From positions 1 through 64,000 of the forward strand of contig JACKKV010000002.1 in NCBI GenBank assembly GCA_024236235.1: a DNA stretch of 64,000 nt, in the 5' to 3' direction. The position numbers and the translations under genes were made by a program. This DNA comes from Novosphingobium sp. GTDB lineage: Bacteria; Pseudomonadota; Alphaproteobacteria; Sphingomonadales; Sphingomonadaceae. Shown one piece after another: positions 25,055 through 34,816 of the stretch (the first letter of the stretch is position 1; each line of letters starts with the position of its first letter). The notes below the pieces were generated by a model that saw only the letters and a program-made list of their open reading frames with translations, was not told the DNA's origin and did no database searches.

Positions 25055-27424
25055 ATGGATGAATTGCTTGGCGAATTCATCGCCGAAACGCGCGAAATGA
25101 TGGATGCGCTGCAAGGCGAGATCGTCGCCTGGGAAGCCGATCCGGCTGACCGGGCGCGGCTCGATGCCATTTTCCGGTTCGTTCACACGGTCAAGGGTAA
25201 TTGCGGATTTTTCGATTTTCCGCAGCTGGCTGCGCTCAGCCATGCCGCAGAAGATGCGCTGGCCGATGTCCGTTCCGGACAACGCAAGCCTGATCCGGCG
25301 CTGGTCGATGCGGTGCTGGCGATCATTGACCGGGTGGCGGCGATGATGGCGATGATCGAGGCGGGCACGCCGATCGAGGATGGAGACGACAGCGCACTGA
25401 TTGACGCGCTGGCACCGGGCGGGGCGACGGTTGAGCGCGCCGATGAAGGAAATGCGGCCTTGAATGCCCCGCAAGCAGCGGTCAGTTCGGGTGCAGCGGC
25501 GGCGCAACGTTCGGTGCGGATTCCGGTTGGTCTGATGGACAGCCTGATGAGCGCGGTGTCCGACATGGTGCTGGCGCGCAACGAAACCGCGCGCAGGCTT
25601 TCCGCTGCAGAGGTGCAGCCTGAGGCCAGAACCAGTTTTGACCGGCTATCCGCCATTCTTGCCGATGTTCGCGAACACGTCACCCGCATGCGCATGCAGC
25701 GGCTGGACCCGCTGTTCCGCAACATTCCGCGCGTCGTGCGCGATCTCGCCCAGGAACTCGACAGGCAGGTGCTGGTCGATATCGATCCGGGCGATGTCGA
25801 ACTGGACCGCGAGATTATCGAAATGATCCGCGATCCACTGATGCATATTGTCAGGAATGCGGTCGATCACGGAATCGAACCGCCTTCCGCCCGCCTTGCA
25901 GCGGGTAAGCGGGAAACGGGCATTCTTTCCGTCTGCGCCAGCCAGTCAGGCAACCAGGTCGAAATCCAGATCACCGACGACGGCAAGGGCATCGATGCAG
26001 AGCGCCTTGTGGCCAGAGCGGTTGCCGCCGGAATCGTCGGCGAGGCGGAAGGTCGCGGCATGCCGCGCGAGATGGCCTTTGCGCTGATGTTCGAGCCGGG
26101 CCTGTCTACGGCGCACAGCGTCACGGCCGTTTCCGGGCGCGGTGTCGGCATGGATGTCGTGCGGGCGAATGTCGAGAAGGCGGGCGGGACAATTGCGATC
26201 AGCAGCACGCCCGGTGCGGGAACCGCCATCACGCTGCGCTTGCCCATGACGCTGAGCATCATGCCGGCTCTTACCATCCGGCAGGCGGGCCAGACCTTCG
26301 CGATCCCGCGCGCTGTGGTGGAGGAAATCATCCGCCCCGAGGAACTGGGGGTCGCTCTCACCGAACTGGGTCAGGGCTGCATTGCGCATCATCGCGGCAT
26401 GCGTCTGCCCTGTGTGGCGCTGGGCGAAGTGCTGGGACTTGGCAATTCCTCCGCCCCGCGAGGGGACAGCGCGCTGGTCATCGTCAAGCTTAACCAGACC
26501 GATCATTTTGCGATCGCGGTCGATCGCGTGCTCGATCATCAGGAACTGGTCGTCAAACCGCTGTCGCGGGCCGTGCTGAATGTGGGGCTCTATTGCGGAT
26601 CGAGTCTGCTTGATGACGGGCAACCGCTGCTTATGCTGGATGCCGGTTCCATCGCACGGGCAGCAGGCATCGACTTCACTCAGCCTCACGTTGGCGATGC
26701 AGCGGAGGAACGCGGGCATGCGCACAGCAGGCCGGGCCTGCCCGTCATGCTCTTCACCGGGCTTGACCGCCGGCTGCGCGCCATCCGCATGGATGTCGTA
26801 CGCCGGGTCGAAACCTTTTCGCGCGCGGACCTGCGCCGCGATGTCGACCCCCCGCAGGCGGTGATCGGCGATGCGATCCTGCCGCTGGCTGGCCTGGAAG
26901 GTGGGCGCATTCCGCGTGGCGATGTCTCCATCCTGCGCCTCCATGACGGCCATGGCGAGGCGGGACTGGTGGTGCGCGAGGTGCTGGATATTGCCACCAT
27001 GGACGGCGAGATCGCGCGTTCCCGGCCCGGTTCGGCGATTGAAGGCACGGCGATGGTCAATGGGCGATCGGTTGAACTGGTCAATGCCTATCATCTCTTC
27101 GCGACGCTGGGCTGCGTCGGCGATCCGGCAAAAATGCCGGTCTGCCGCCTGCCTGAAAGCGACCCCTGGTTTGCCAATTTCCTTCGCCCGCTTGTTGAAT
27201 CCGCTGGATATCGCGTGGTCGGGGAAGGCGATGCGGACAAGGCTGATCTCGCCTTCGCTCCCGATCCCGGCGTGAAAAAACGCAAATCTGCCAAGGCGGC
27301 CAACACGGTCTGGCTGCGCGATACCGCCGATGGGGAGGGTGGCGACGGGCGGTCCGTCTATCGCTATGACCGGCTGGCCTTGCTGGCGGCGCTGCATGCG
27401 GTGCGCAAGGGGGCTGTGGCATGA
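25055..27424 (+). CDS. cheA: chemotaxis histidine kinase CheA with extra C-terminal domains
   Basis: 789 aa. HPt domain with phosphoacceptor His44 (FVHTVKGNCGF), a short linker, dimerisation helices (RIPVGLMDSLMSAVSDMVLA), the HATPase domain (HIVRNAVDHGIE near 265, DDGKGID, GRGVGMDVV near 361), then a CheW-like P5 domain. Beyond the usual end there is a second, diverged CheW-like segment (about 560-700) and a last stretch of about 85 residues that resembles a receiver domain without a clear phosphoacceptor. ATG 25055 has GGGAG upstream. It overlaps cheW by ATGA. Confidence 0.9.
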   Translation: MDELLGEFIAETREMMDALQGEIVAWEADPADRARLDAIFRFVHTVKGNCGFFDFPQLAALSHAAEDALADVRSGQRKPDPALVDAVLAIIDRVAAMMAMIEAGTPIEDGDDSALIDALAPGGATVERADEGNAALNAPQAAVSSGAAAAQRSVRIPVGLMDSLMSAVSDMVLARNETARRLSAAEVQPEARTSFDRLSAILADVREHVTRMRMQRLDPLFRNIPRVVRDLAQELDRQVLVDIDPGDVELDREIIEMIRDPLMHIVRNAVDHGIEPPSARLAAGKRETGILSVCASQSGNQVEIQITDDGKGIDAERLVARAVAAGIVGEAEGRGMPREMAFALMFEPGLSTAHSVTAVSGRGVGMDVVRANVEKAGGTIAISSTPGAGTAITLRLPMTLSIMPALTIRQAGQTFAIPRAVVEEIIRPEELGVALTELGQGCIAHHRGMRLPCVALGEVLGLGNSSAPRGDSALVIVKLNQTDHFAIAVDRVLDHQELVVKPLSRAVLNVGLYCGSSLLDDGQPLLMLDAGSIARAAGIDFTQPHVGDAAEERGHAHSRPGLPVMLFTGLDRRLRAIRMDVVRRVETFSRADLRRDVDPPQAVIGDAILPLAGLEGGRIPRGDVSILRLHDGHGEAGLVVREVLDIATMDGEIARSRPGSAIEGTAMVNGRSVELVNAYHLFATLGCVGDPAKMPVCRLPESDPWFANFLRPLVESAGYRVVGEGDADKADLAFAPDPGVKKRKSAKAANTVWLRDTADGEGGDGRSVYRYDRLALLAALHAVRKGAVA

Positions 27425-27867
27425 TCCTGACGATAGTTGTCGCCACGATCGCGGGATCAGAGGTTGCCCTGCCGGCTGACCGGATCGATTGCGTCATCGA
27501 ACTGGGCGCGCTGACGCCCGTGCCCCGGGCCCCGGCGGCGATTGCCGGGCTTGCCACTCTGCGCAGCCGTGTTCTGACCGTGATCGATACTTCCGTAGCG
27601 CTGGGGCTGGCCCCTGACCGGACGTCGTCTGGCGGGACGGGCGGCAAGGCCGTGGTCATCCGGCATGGCGGGCATGATTACGCGCTTTGCGTCGATGCGG
27701 TGCGCGATGTGAAGCAGGCGGCAGGCGAGGTGGAGCCGCTGTCAGTCCCGGTGGGTGACGGCTGGCAGCGCGTGGCCCGGGGAATGATTGCCACCGGCGC
27801 AAGTCATCTCCTGCTAATTGACCCGGACAAGCTGATTAAGATGCAGGAATTAGAGATGATTACTTAA
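27421..27867 (+). CDS. cheW: CheW-type coupling protein
   Basis: 148-aa single-domain CheW-like protein linking CheA to chemoreceptors. The pattern VVATIAGSEVALPADRIDCV, LATLRSRVLTVIDTSVALG and HGGHDYALCVDAVRDV follows the family's two beta-barrel halves. Start overlaps the cheA stop (ATGA). The gene precedes cheY in the same operon. Confidence 0.87.
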   Translation: MILTIVVATIAGSEVALPADRIDCVIELGALTPVPRAPAAIAGLATLRSRVLTVIDTSVALGLAPDRTSSGGTGGKAVVIRHGGHDYALCVDAVRDVKQAAGEVEPLSVPVGDGWQRVARGMIATGASHLLLIDPDKLIKMQELEMIT

Positions 27868-27919
27868 TCCTATGGTTACTTAACTGAACGAGAATAGGTC
27901 CAGCAGCCAGGAGCAATTC

Positions 27920-28285
27920 ATGAAAACCTGTTTGATCGTCGATGATTCGCGCGTCATCCGCAAGGTTTCGCGCCACATGCTGGAAAGCATGGGCTTTGCC
28001 GTAGATGAGGCTGGTGACGGCCAGGAAGGGCTTGCCCGGTGCGAGCAGGCCATGCCGGACGTGATCCTGCTCGACTGGAACATGCCGGTGATGAGCGGCA
28101 TCGAATTTCTGGAGGCGCTGCGCCGCCATCCGGCCGGTGCGGCTCCCAAGGTGGTCTTCTGCACCACGGAAAATGATGTCGGCCATATTCGCGCCGCCGT
28201 TGCCGCGGGGGCTGACGAATATGTGATGAAGCCGTTCGATCAGGAAACCTTGCAGATCAAGTTGCAGATCGTGGGCGCTGCCTGA
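27920..28285 (+). CDS. cheY: CheY-type single-domain response regulator
   Basis: 121 aa with the complete receiver set: acidic pair DDS (8-10), phosphoacceptor Asp52 (LLDWNMPVMSG), Thr82/Thr83 in CTTEND and Lys104 (YVMKPFD). No output domain. It would carry the phosphoryl group from CheA to its target, probably the flagellar switch or another output. Located between cheW and cheB. Confidence 0.93.
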   Translation: MKTCLIVDDSRVIRKVSRHMLESMGFAVDEAGDGQEGLARCEQAMPDVILLDWNMPVMSGIEFLEALRRHPAGAAPKVVFCTTENDVGHIRAAVAAGADEYVMKPFDQETLQIKLQIVGAA

Positions 28286-28295
28286 GGGCGTTTGC

Positions 28296-29384
28296 GTGAC
28301 CAGGGCAGCCGCTTCCCTTCTGTCGCCCGCTGGCGCACTGGCCAGGTCATCGCGACCGGTCCGGGTAATGATCGTCGATGACTCGATCACCGCCCGCACC
28401 GTCCTGTCGCGTATTGTCGAGGGCGAGGACGACATGATCGTGGCCGCAACCGCCAATTCTGCCGAACAGGCGCTTGGCGTGCTTGGCGGCGAGCAGGTGG
28501 ACGTCATCCTGCTCGATCTGGAAATGCCGGGAATCGGCGGGCTTGCAGCCCTGCCGAAGATCCTCGAAGTCGCGCGCGGAGCGCAGATTCTGGTGATCTC
28601 GTCGCTCACGCTGGACGGCGCGGAACCGACGGTTGCCGCGCTCTCGCAAGGTGCGGCGGATACGCTGCCCAAACCCGCGGTGGGCCAGTTTACCGTTCCA
28701 TATCGCCAAAACATGATCGCCAAGATCCGGGCGCTGGGCCGCAGCGAACCGGCAGCAGCGCGCCCGCCGCGCGCTCGTGCCCGGCGGATGGCGCGTGAAC
28801 AGGCTGCAATCATCGCCATAGGCGCGTCGACCGGCGGCATTCACGCGATGAGCCAGCTGTTTTCTACCCTGCCGCGCGGGCTTCGCGTCCCGTTTCTGGT
28901 GACCCAGCATCTGCCGGCATCATTCATGCCGGTGTTCGCCCGGCAGCTGGAAGGCTTTTCGGGATATCCGACCAGCATTGCGCGCGATCGCGCGGTGCTC
29001 CGGCCCGGACATATCCTCGTTGCGCCGGGTGACGGCCACCTCGTCGCCGAACGCAAGGGCGAAACGCTGATCGCACGGATCAGCCGCACTCCGGCGCCCA
29101 GCGGCTTCATGCCGTCAGTCGATCCGATGTTCCACTCGCTTGGCGAGGTCGCGGGCGGGCAGGCGCTTGGCGTGATGCTGTCGGGCATGGGACGTGACGG
29201 GTGCGAAGGCGCGGCCCATCTTGTCGAACAGGGCGGCACCATCTTCGCGCAGGATCAGGAAAGCGCCGCTGTCTGGGGCATGCCGCGCGGCGTTGCCGAA
29301 GCCGGCATCGCGGCCGCCGTCCTCCCGCCGCAGGAAATTGCCCTGCGCATCGCCGCCAGTACCGGAGCCAGCCAATGCAAGTAA
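28296..29384 (+). CDS. cheB: chemotaxis methylesterase/glutaminase CheB
   Basis: 362 aa. Receiver domain (about 22-140) with Asp74 (ILLDLEMPGIGG), linker, then the methylesterase domain with Ser178 in GASTGGIHAM, His in VTQHLPASFM and Asp in LSGMGRDGCEG. It removes methyl groups from chemoreceptor glutamates in adaptation. I use GTG 28296, preceded by GAGGG, since no nearer ATG keeps the receiver domain whole. Its stop overlaps the cheR start. Confidence 0.93.
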   Translation: MTRAAASLLSPAGALARSSRPVRVMIVDDSITARTVLSRIVEGEDDMIVAATANSAEQALGVLGGEQVDVILLDLEMPGIGGLAALPKILEVARGAQILVISSLTLDGAEPTVAALSQGAADTLPKPAVGQFTVPYRQNMIAKIRALGRSEPAAARPPRARARRMAREQAAIIAIGASTGGIHAMSQLFSTLPRGLRVPFLVTQHLPASFMPVFARQLEGFSGYPTSIARDRAVLRPGHILVAPGDGHLVAERKGETLIARISRTPAPSGFMPSVDPMFHSLGEVAGGQALGVMLSGMGRDGCEGAAHLVEQGGTIFAQDQESAAVWGMPRGVAEAGIAAAVLPPQEIALRIAASTGASQCK

Positions 29385-30241
29385 GTGACAGCGCGGCGCG
29401 CGTACTTTCCGGATTGCTGGAGGCGCGCACTGGCCAGCAACTGACCGCAGACCGCATGTGGCGCATTGGCACGGCCTTGTCCGGCCTGCTGCGCGATCAC
29501 GGACTGGCCAGCGTTGACGAACTGGCGCTGCGCCTGATCGAGCCCGATTGTGGCAACCTGGCCAATGCGGCGGTCGATGCGTTGCTTAACAACGAAACCT
29601 ATTTCTTCCGCGACCGCAACATGTTCGATGTGCTGGCTCAGACCGTGTTGCCCGAGATTGCCAGTCAGGCCCGGCGCAAGCGCCATCTGCGAATCTGGTC
29701 AGTGGGCTGCTCGACCGGGCAGGAAGCCATATCGCTGGCGATGCTGCTGTCCGAACAGCGCGGAAAATGGGCGGGGTGGTCAATCGAGATCGTCGCTTCG
29801 GACGTGTCCCATCACGTGATCGAAACCGCGCGCAAGGGCATCTATCCGCAGTTTCAGGTCCAGCGCGGGCTGAGCGTTCTGCAGATGATCAATCATTTCG
29901 AGGAGCGTCCCGAGGGCTGGCAGGCTGAAAAGGCACTGTTGCGCCAGATTCGTTACGAGGTGCACAATGTGCTGGACCCGCGCGAGGATGCGAGGGCGTT
30001 CGATCTGGTGCTGTGCCGCAATGTGTTGCTTTATTTCGGACAGGAAAACCGTGCCCGCGCGTTCGACCGGCTTGCCGATGCGATGAATCCGGGCGGCTGG
30101 TTGATGCTCGGTGGCGGCGAAAGCGCGGCCGGGTTGAGCGACCGGCTGGTGGCGGACGATGCCGCTACGGGGCTTTACCGTAAATCGGACGAGGCTGGCA
30201 GCGCGCGCGACAATGTTGTGCCCGCACGACGCGCCGGATGA
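29375..30241 (+). CDS. cheR: chemoreceptor methyltransferase CheR
   Basis: 288 aa S-adenosylmethionine-dependent glutamate methyltransferase. N-terminal helical domain (about 1-75), NNETYFFRD, SAM-binding IWSVGCSTGQEAISLAMLL, then DLVLCRNVLLYF and the GWLMLGGGES C-terminal strand. ATG 29375 lies inside the end of cheB (10-bp overlap), so translation is probably coupled. It works against CheB on the receptor encoded at 31901. Confidence 0.93.
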   Translation: MQVSDSAARVLSGLLEARTGQQLTADRMWRIGTALSGLLRDHGLASVDELALRLIEPDCGNLANAAVDALLNNETYFFRDRNMFDVLAQTVLPEIASQARRKRHLRIWSVGCSTGQEAISLAMLLSEQRGKWAGWSIEIVASDVSHHVIETARKGIYPQFQVQRGLSVLQMINHFEERPEGWQAEKALLRQIRYEVHNVLDPREDARAFDLVLCRNVLLYFGQENRARAFDRLADAMNPGGWLMLGGGESAAGLSDRLVADDAATGLYRKSDEAGSARDNVVPARRAG

Positions 30242-30365
30242 CGGCTGCACGACGCCGGACATTTCCCGGCGAGTGCATGGAAAGAGATAATTAACCATTC
30301 CCGCTTACCATGCAGCAGCTTGATCGCTGCCTGGGGATGGCGGTCGGAAAAGGGGGGGTAACCGA

Positions 30366-31904
30366 GTGAAATTCAGCGCATTCCCGCGCGAATTTTCGTC
30401 ACGATTTTCGGTGTTCGCACCGATGGTCGTGCTTACCCTGATTTTTGCCTGCCTGCTGGGAGTGCTTTACCTCACGGATCAGCCTGGACACACGCTGACA
30501 CGGACGGGATTTATCGTCGGCCTGGCAGTCTATGGCATTGCGGTTGTGCTGCTGGTCAAGTTCGGCCTGGCCAATGTGCGCAAGCTGGAAAGCCTGGGGC
30601 TGACGGACAGCCTCAGCGGCATTCCCAATCGCCGCGCCTTGCATATCGATATTGCCCGCCACGGCGCGAACGCCGAAGAACACGCGCTCGCGCTCGTCGA
30701 TCTCGACGGCTTCAAGGCGGTGAATGACCAGTATGGTCATTTTGTGGGTGATCGCGTGATCAAGGAATGCGCGGCGATCCTGCAGGAAATTTGCGGCGAG
30801 GACGCACGCTGTTACCGGCTTGGCGGGGATGAATTCGCACTGGTGATGATGGGGCCGATTGCGGGCAACCTGCTGGAGGGGCTGTGCCGTTCCATCCTGG
30901 CGCGGCTGTCGCGCCCGATCTTCATTGACGAACGTCCGGTCACGCTGGGCGCCAGTATCGGCCTGTCGCGTTCCAGCACGGAAGCACCGCATTCCTCATC
31001 GGAACTGCTGCGTCGCTCGGACGTTGCCATGTACGCATCGAAACAGGGCGGCAAGATGCGCTGCACCTGGTTCAGCGAGGATTTCGACCGGACCCGCGAG
31101 GAAGCGCGCGAACTCGACGCGCAGATGCGTGATGCGCTCGCACGAGGTGAATTCGTGCTGCATTACCAACCGCTGGTCGATGCGCGCAGCGGCAGGATCG
31201 TGACGGTCGAGGCGCTGATCCGCTGGATCAGGCCTGACGGGGTCAATATCGGGCCGCATGTCTTCATTCCGGTGGCGGAGGAATCGGGCCTGATTAACGC
31301 GATCGGGCTGTGGGTGCTGCGCCGGGCCTGCGAGGAGGCACTGGGCTGGGACGGTGTGCGCCTGTCAGTGAACGTTTCCGCAGCGCAGCTGCGCAATCCG
31401 GAATTTCCAGTCGAGCTGGGGCAAATTCTGGAAGAAACCGGCTTTCCTGCATCGCGGCTGGAGCTGGAAGTGACCGAAACCTATCTGGTTGGCGATTCCG
31501 TTGCTGCTGCCCGCAGCCTCGATGTCATTCGCAGCTTCGGCGTGGGCGTGGTGCTGGACGATTTCGGCACCGGCTATGCCTCGATCGGCTTCCTGCGCAA
31601 GGCGCGCTTCGAAAAACTCAAGATAGACCGCTCGCTGGTGACAGAAGCCGCGCATGACAGCGGATCGCGCGCGATGATGATTTCCAGCATCGCGGTGGCC
31701 CGGGCAATGGACATGAAGGTGACCGCTGAAGGGATCGAAACCGAAGCGCAGGCCGCGATGGCCCGCGCCGCAGGCTGCGACCAGATGCAGGGCTGGCTTT
31801 ACTTCAAGGCGATTCCGGCCTGCGAAGTATCGCGGCACCTTGGGCTGGAGCAGACACAAAGACGCAAGGCGGGCGTCCGCCGCGCTGCTGGAGGCAGACA
31901 ATGA
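30366..31904 (+). CDS. membrane GGDEF-EAL c-di-GMP turnover protein
   Basis: 512 aa. Two membrane helices (about 18-37 and 48-67) without a large periplasmic sensor, then a GGDEF domain with intact GGDEF at 153-157 and DGFKAVNDQYGH, then an EAL domain with EALIRW at 282-287, NVSAAQLRNP, ETYLVGD and LDDFGTGYAS. The late segment QGWLYFKAIP departs from the usual QGY-type sequence. Both halves look catalytically plausible. GTG 30366 is used, preceded by GGGGGGTAA. It overlaps the chemoreceptor by ATGA, tying c-di-GMP turnover to this chemotaxis cluster. Confidence 0.9.
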   Translation: MKFSAFPREFSSRFSVFAPMVVLTLIFACLLGVLYLTDQPGHTLTRTGFIVGLAVYGIAVVLLVKFGLANVRKLESLGLTDSLSGIPNRRALHIDIARHGANAEEHALALVDLDGFKAVNDQYGHFVGDRVIKECAAILQEICGEDARCYRLGGDEFALVMMGPIAGNLLEGLCRSILARLSRPIFIDERPVTLGASIGLSRSSTEAPHSSSELLRRSDVAMYASKQGGKMRCTWFSEDFDRTREEARELDAQMRDALARGEFVLHYQPLVDARSGRIVTVEALIRWIRPDGVNIGPHVFIPVAEESGLINAIGLWVLRRACEEALGWDGVRLSVNVSAAQLRNPEFPVELGQILEETGFPASRLELEVTETYLVGDSVAAARSLDVIRSFGVGVVLDDFGTGYASIGFLRKARFEKLKIDRSLVTEAAHDSGSRAMMISSIAVARAMDMKVTAEGIETEAQAAMARAAGCDQMQGWLYFKAIPACEVSRHLGLEQTQRRKAGVRRAAGGRQ

Positions 31905-33679
31905 AAGATCAGCATCATTCCGTGACGGCAGGTGACCAAACCACCGCGGATCAAGGCGTTGCCCGCTGGTTTGGCGGCATGAGTGGAGGCTCGATCGGAA
32001 GTGTCCTGTCGCGCATGTTCATCATGCCGCTGGCGGTGATCCTGGTGGCGGCGTCGATCATCATTGCCGGGATTGTCATCTTCGAAGGCCGGGCAAGCCA
32101 CGCGGCAGCGGTGCTGGACGCCGATGGCAAGGCCGGGGCGATCAGCAGCGATCTGCTGGTCCATCAGGAGTTGCTTGGCAAATTCGTGCTGAGCGGCGAC
32201 CATTCCGATCTGTCGAAAGCTCGCGACATGCTGGGCAAGGCGCAGGAACACGCGCGTGCGCTCGAAACAGCCACGGACCGCCTTGGTGATGCAAGCGGTC
32301 GCAATGCCGGGCAGCTTGCGGAGCGCCTCGCCGAGCTTGATGGGCGCATCAACGCCCTGGCCGACAAGTCCGGTGACCGCGTGGTTGAAGGCGCGGTTGC
32401 GGCTTCGCGCCAGACCTTTGCCATTGCGGATGAGGTAAACCGGCTGCGCGACGGTTTCAGTGCGGAGCAGCTGCACGATCAGACCGTGGTCGGCAAGGTG
32501 CTGGACTGGGTGTTTGGTTTTGTGGTCTTGCTCGCCATCGTGGCGGTCGGTTGCACTGTTTACGCCCTGCGGATGACGCGGCGCAGGATCGTGACCCCAC
32601 TTGAACAGGTCAGCAATTCGATGGTTCGGCTCGCCGATGGCGCGCGCGACATCGAAGTGCCCGACCTTGCCCGACAGGATGAGATTGGCGATCTTGCCCG
32701 CTCGCTCGATGTCTTCCACCGCGCCTATTTCCGGCTTGAAAAGCTGCGCGACGAAGCGACAAAGGCCTCGGAAGTCGAGCTTGAGCGCCAGAAGGAAATC
32801 CAGCTTGAACGTGAACGGATGCATGAAGAACATGCGCTCGCCTTGCGCGATCTGGCCGATCAGTTCGAAACGACGGTGGGCGAAGTGGTAGGCAGCGTTG
32901 CCTCTGCCTCGACCCAGCTTCAGGCCACGGCCAGTTCGATGGCGAGCGCAGCCGAACAATCGTCGCACCAGACCTCGGCGGTTTCAAAAAACCTGGCCGA
33001 AGCCTCTGCCTCGGTTACCGCAGCGGCGGCGGCCTGCGACGAATTTGCCATGTCGATCGGCGAAATCAGCCGCCAGGCGGCATCCTCTGCCGAACTGGCG
33101 CGCACTGCGAGCGGGGCGGCTTCCGAAGCGGATGCGACGATTTCCGCGCTGTCCGAATCCGCAGTGCAGATCGGCCAGATTGTCGAAATGATTTCTTCCA
33201 TCGCCCAGCGCACCAATCTGCTCGCGCTGAATGCCTCGATCGAGGCTGCGCGCGGGGGTGAGGCGGGGCGCGGCTTTCCCGTGGTCGCAGCCGAGGTCAA
33301 GGAGCTTGCCAACCAGACCGGCAAGGCGACTGACGAGGTTGCGGCGCGGATCCGCACCATTCAGGACTCGACCACCGCCAGCGTGGCGGCGCTGCGTTCG
33401 ATCGGCCATCAGATCCAGCAGCTGGAAGCGACCTCGGTTTCGATTGCCTCGGCGGTCGACCAGCAATCGGTCGCCGGGCAGGATTTGTCGCGCAGCATCG
33501 ATCTGGCCGCGCATAGTGCGGATGATGTCGCGTCCAATATCGTGCAAGTGCGCGAAACCTCGCTGGCCACCGGCACCGCCGCGACGCAGGTATTGTCCTC
33601 CTCCACCGAGCTGGAGCAGCAGGCGGCGCGGCTGCAACGCCAGGTCGACCAGTTTCTTTCCCACGTCAGGGCCGCCTGA
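31901..33679 (+). CDS. methyl-accepting chemotaxis protein
   Basis: 592 aa chemoreceptor. TM1 about 41-62 (PLAVILVAASIIIAGIVIF), a helical periplasmic sensor (about 65-200), TM2 about 204-225 (WVFGFVVLLAIVAVG), a HAMP domain (RRRIVTPLEQVSNSMVRLAD), then the long signalling coiled coil with the hairpin tip EMISSIAQRTNLLALNASIE and AARGGEAGRGFPVVAAEVKE. The ligand is not evident. Last gene of the run from cheA, coupled to the GGDEF-EAL gene by a 4-bp overlap. Confidence 0.93.
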   Translation: MKDQHHSVTAGDQTTADQGVARWFGGMSGGSIGSVLSRMFIMPLAVILVAASIIIAGIVIFEGRASHAAAVLDADGKAGAISSDLLVHQELLGKFVLSGDHSDLSKARDMLGKAQEHARALETATDRLGDASGRNAGQLAERLAELDGRINALADKSGDRVVEGAVAASRQTFAIADEVNRLRDGFSAEQLHDQTVVGKVLDWVFGFVVLLAIVAVGCTVYALRMTRRRIVTPLEQVSNSMVRLADGARDIEVPDLARQDEIGDLARSLDVFHRAYFRLEKLRDEATKASEVELERQKEIQLERERMHEEHALALRDLADQFETTVGEVVGSVASASTQLQATASSMASAAEQSSHQTSAVSKNLAEASASVTAAAAACDEFAMSIGEISRQAASSAELARTASGAASEADATISALSESAVQIGQIVEMISSIAQRTNLLALNASIEAARGGEAGRGFPVVAAEVKELANQTGKATDEVAARIRTIQDSTTASVAALRSIGHQIQQLEATSVSIASAVDQQSVAGQDLSRSIDLAAHSADDVASNIVQVRETSLATGTAATQVLSSSTELEQQAARLQRQVDQFLSHVRAA

Positions 33680-33784
33680 CGTGCTTCGGCCATCGGCCGG
33701 CCTCGCTCCCCGAACCGGGCGGGCGGGGCCGGCACCCGAAACCACTTGAGCCGTGCCGCGCCCTGCACTAAGGGCGTTGCTTTA

Positions 33785-34816
33785 ATGACTTCGTCAGCCA
33801 AAGCTCCAGCCGCAGGCCGTTATCCGGCAGGCGGGCTCGCCTTCCCGCACCGGGATTTGCTGGGAATCGGCGGGCTTGAAACGCATGAACTGCTGTTCCT
33901 GCTGGATGAGGCGGAACAATGGGTGGAACTCAACCGCCGCTCGAGCAAGCATGTCGACGTGCTGTCGGGCCTCACGCTCATCAACGCCTTCTTCGAAAAT
34001 TCCACCCGCACGCTGCTCAGCTTCGAGATCGCGGGCAAGCGGCTGGGCGCGGATGTGGTCAATATGCATGCGGCCACCTCCAGCCTCAAGAAGGGTGAAA
34101 CGCTGATCGATACGGCGGTCACGCTCAACGCCATGCGCGCTGATGCCATCGTGATCCGTCACGCCAGCTCGGGCGCGGTGGCGCTGATCGCGGACAAGGT
34201 TGATTGCCCGGTGCTCAACGCCGGGGACGGGCAGCATGAACATCCCACCCAGGCTCTGCTGGATGCGCTGGCGCTGCGTCATGCGCTGCGCGCTCGCGGG
34301 CAGGATGAATTCGCCGGACTGTGCGTGACGATCTGCGGCGACATCCTGCACAGCCGGGTCGCGCGTTCCAATATACTGTGCCTGACCGCGCTGGGCGCGC
34401 GGGTGCGGGTCTGCGCCCCGCCTGCGCTGATGCCTGCCGCGATCGAGGCGCTGGGCGCAGAGCCCTTCCACGATTTCGATGCCGCGCTGTGCGGTGCCGA
34501 TGTGGTGATGATGCTGCGCCTGCAGAACGAACGGATGGACGGGCAATTCATTCCCAGTCCCCGCGAATATCACCGGCTTTACGGCCTCACCTCCACCCGG
34601 CTGGCCCGCGCCGCGCCTGATGCGCTGGTGATGCATCCCGGCCCGATGAACCGGGGCGTGGAGATTGACAGCGATGTCGCGGATCGCGCGGGCACCAGCC
34701 TTATCGTCAATCAGGTGGAAATGGGCGTGGCGATCCGCATGGCCTGCCTTGATGTGCTGACCCGGCGCGGACGCGGCGTTGCCGGCTGGGGTGACGAGGC
34801 GAAACAGTGGGTATGA
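33785..34816 (+). CDS. pyrB: aspartate carbamoyltransferase catalytic chain
   Basis: 343 aa. Joins carbamoyl phosphate and aspartate in pyrimidine synthesis. Carbamoyl phosphate binding motif FFENSTRT (69-76), DGQHEHPTQALLDAL, and MHPGPMNRGVEI near the C-terminus. ATG 33785 was preferred to the upstream in-frame ATG 33746 because family alignment begins around HRDLLGI. No pyrI is adjacent; the neighbour is a pyrC-like gene overlapping by ATGA, the arrangement of class A ATCases. Confidence 0.94.
   Translation: MTSSAKAPAAGRYPAGGLAFPHRDLLGIGGLETHELLFLLDEAEQWVELNRRSSKHVDVLSGLTLINAFFENSTRTLLSFEIAGKRLGADVVNMHAATSSLKKGETLIDTAVTLNAMRADAIVIRHASSGAVALIADKVDCPVLNAGDGQHEHPTQALLDALALRHALRARGQDEFAGLCVTICGDILHSRVARSNILCLTALGARVRVCAPPALMPAAIEALGAEPFHDFDAALCGADVVMMLRLQNERMDGQFIPSPREYHRLYGLTSTRLARAAPDALVMHPGPMNRGVEIDSDVADRAGTSLIVNQVEMGVAIRMACLDVLTRRGRGVAGWGDEAKQWV

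Noticed and set aside
25946..27397. 483-codon minus-strand frame opposite cheA
   Set aside because: Antisense to the CheA kinase and CheW-like domains, with no recognisable protein features.
31799..32968. 389-codon minus-strand frame opposite the chemoreceptor
   Set aside because: Antisense to a clear chemoreceptor; rich in His/Arg/Gln as expected for a shadow frame.
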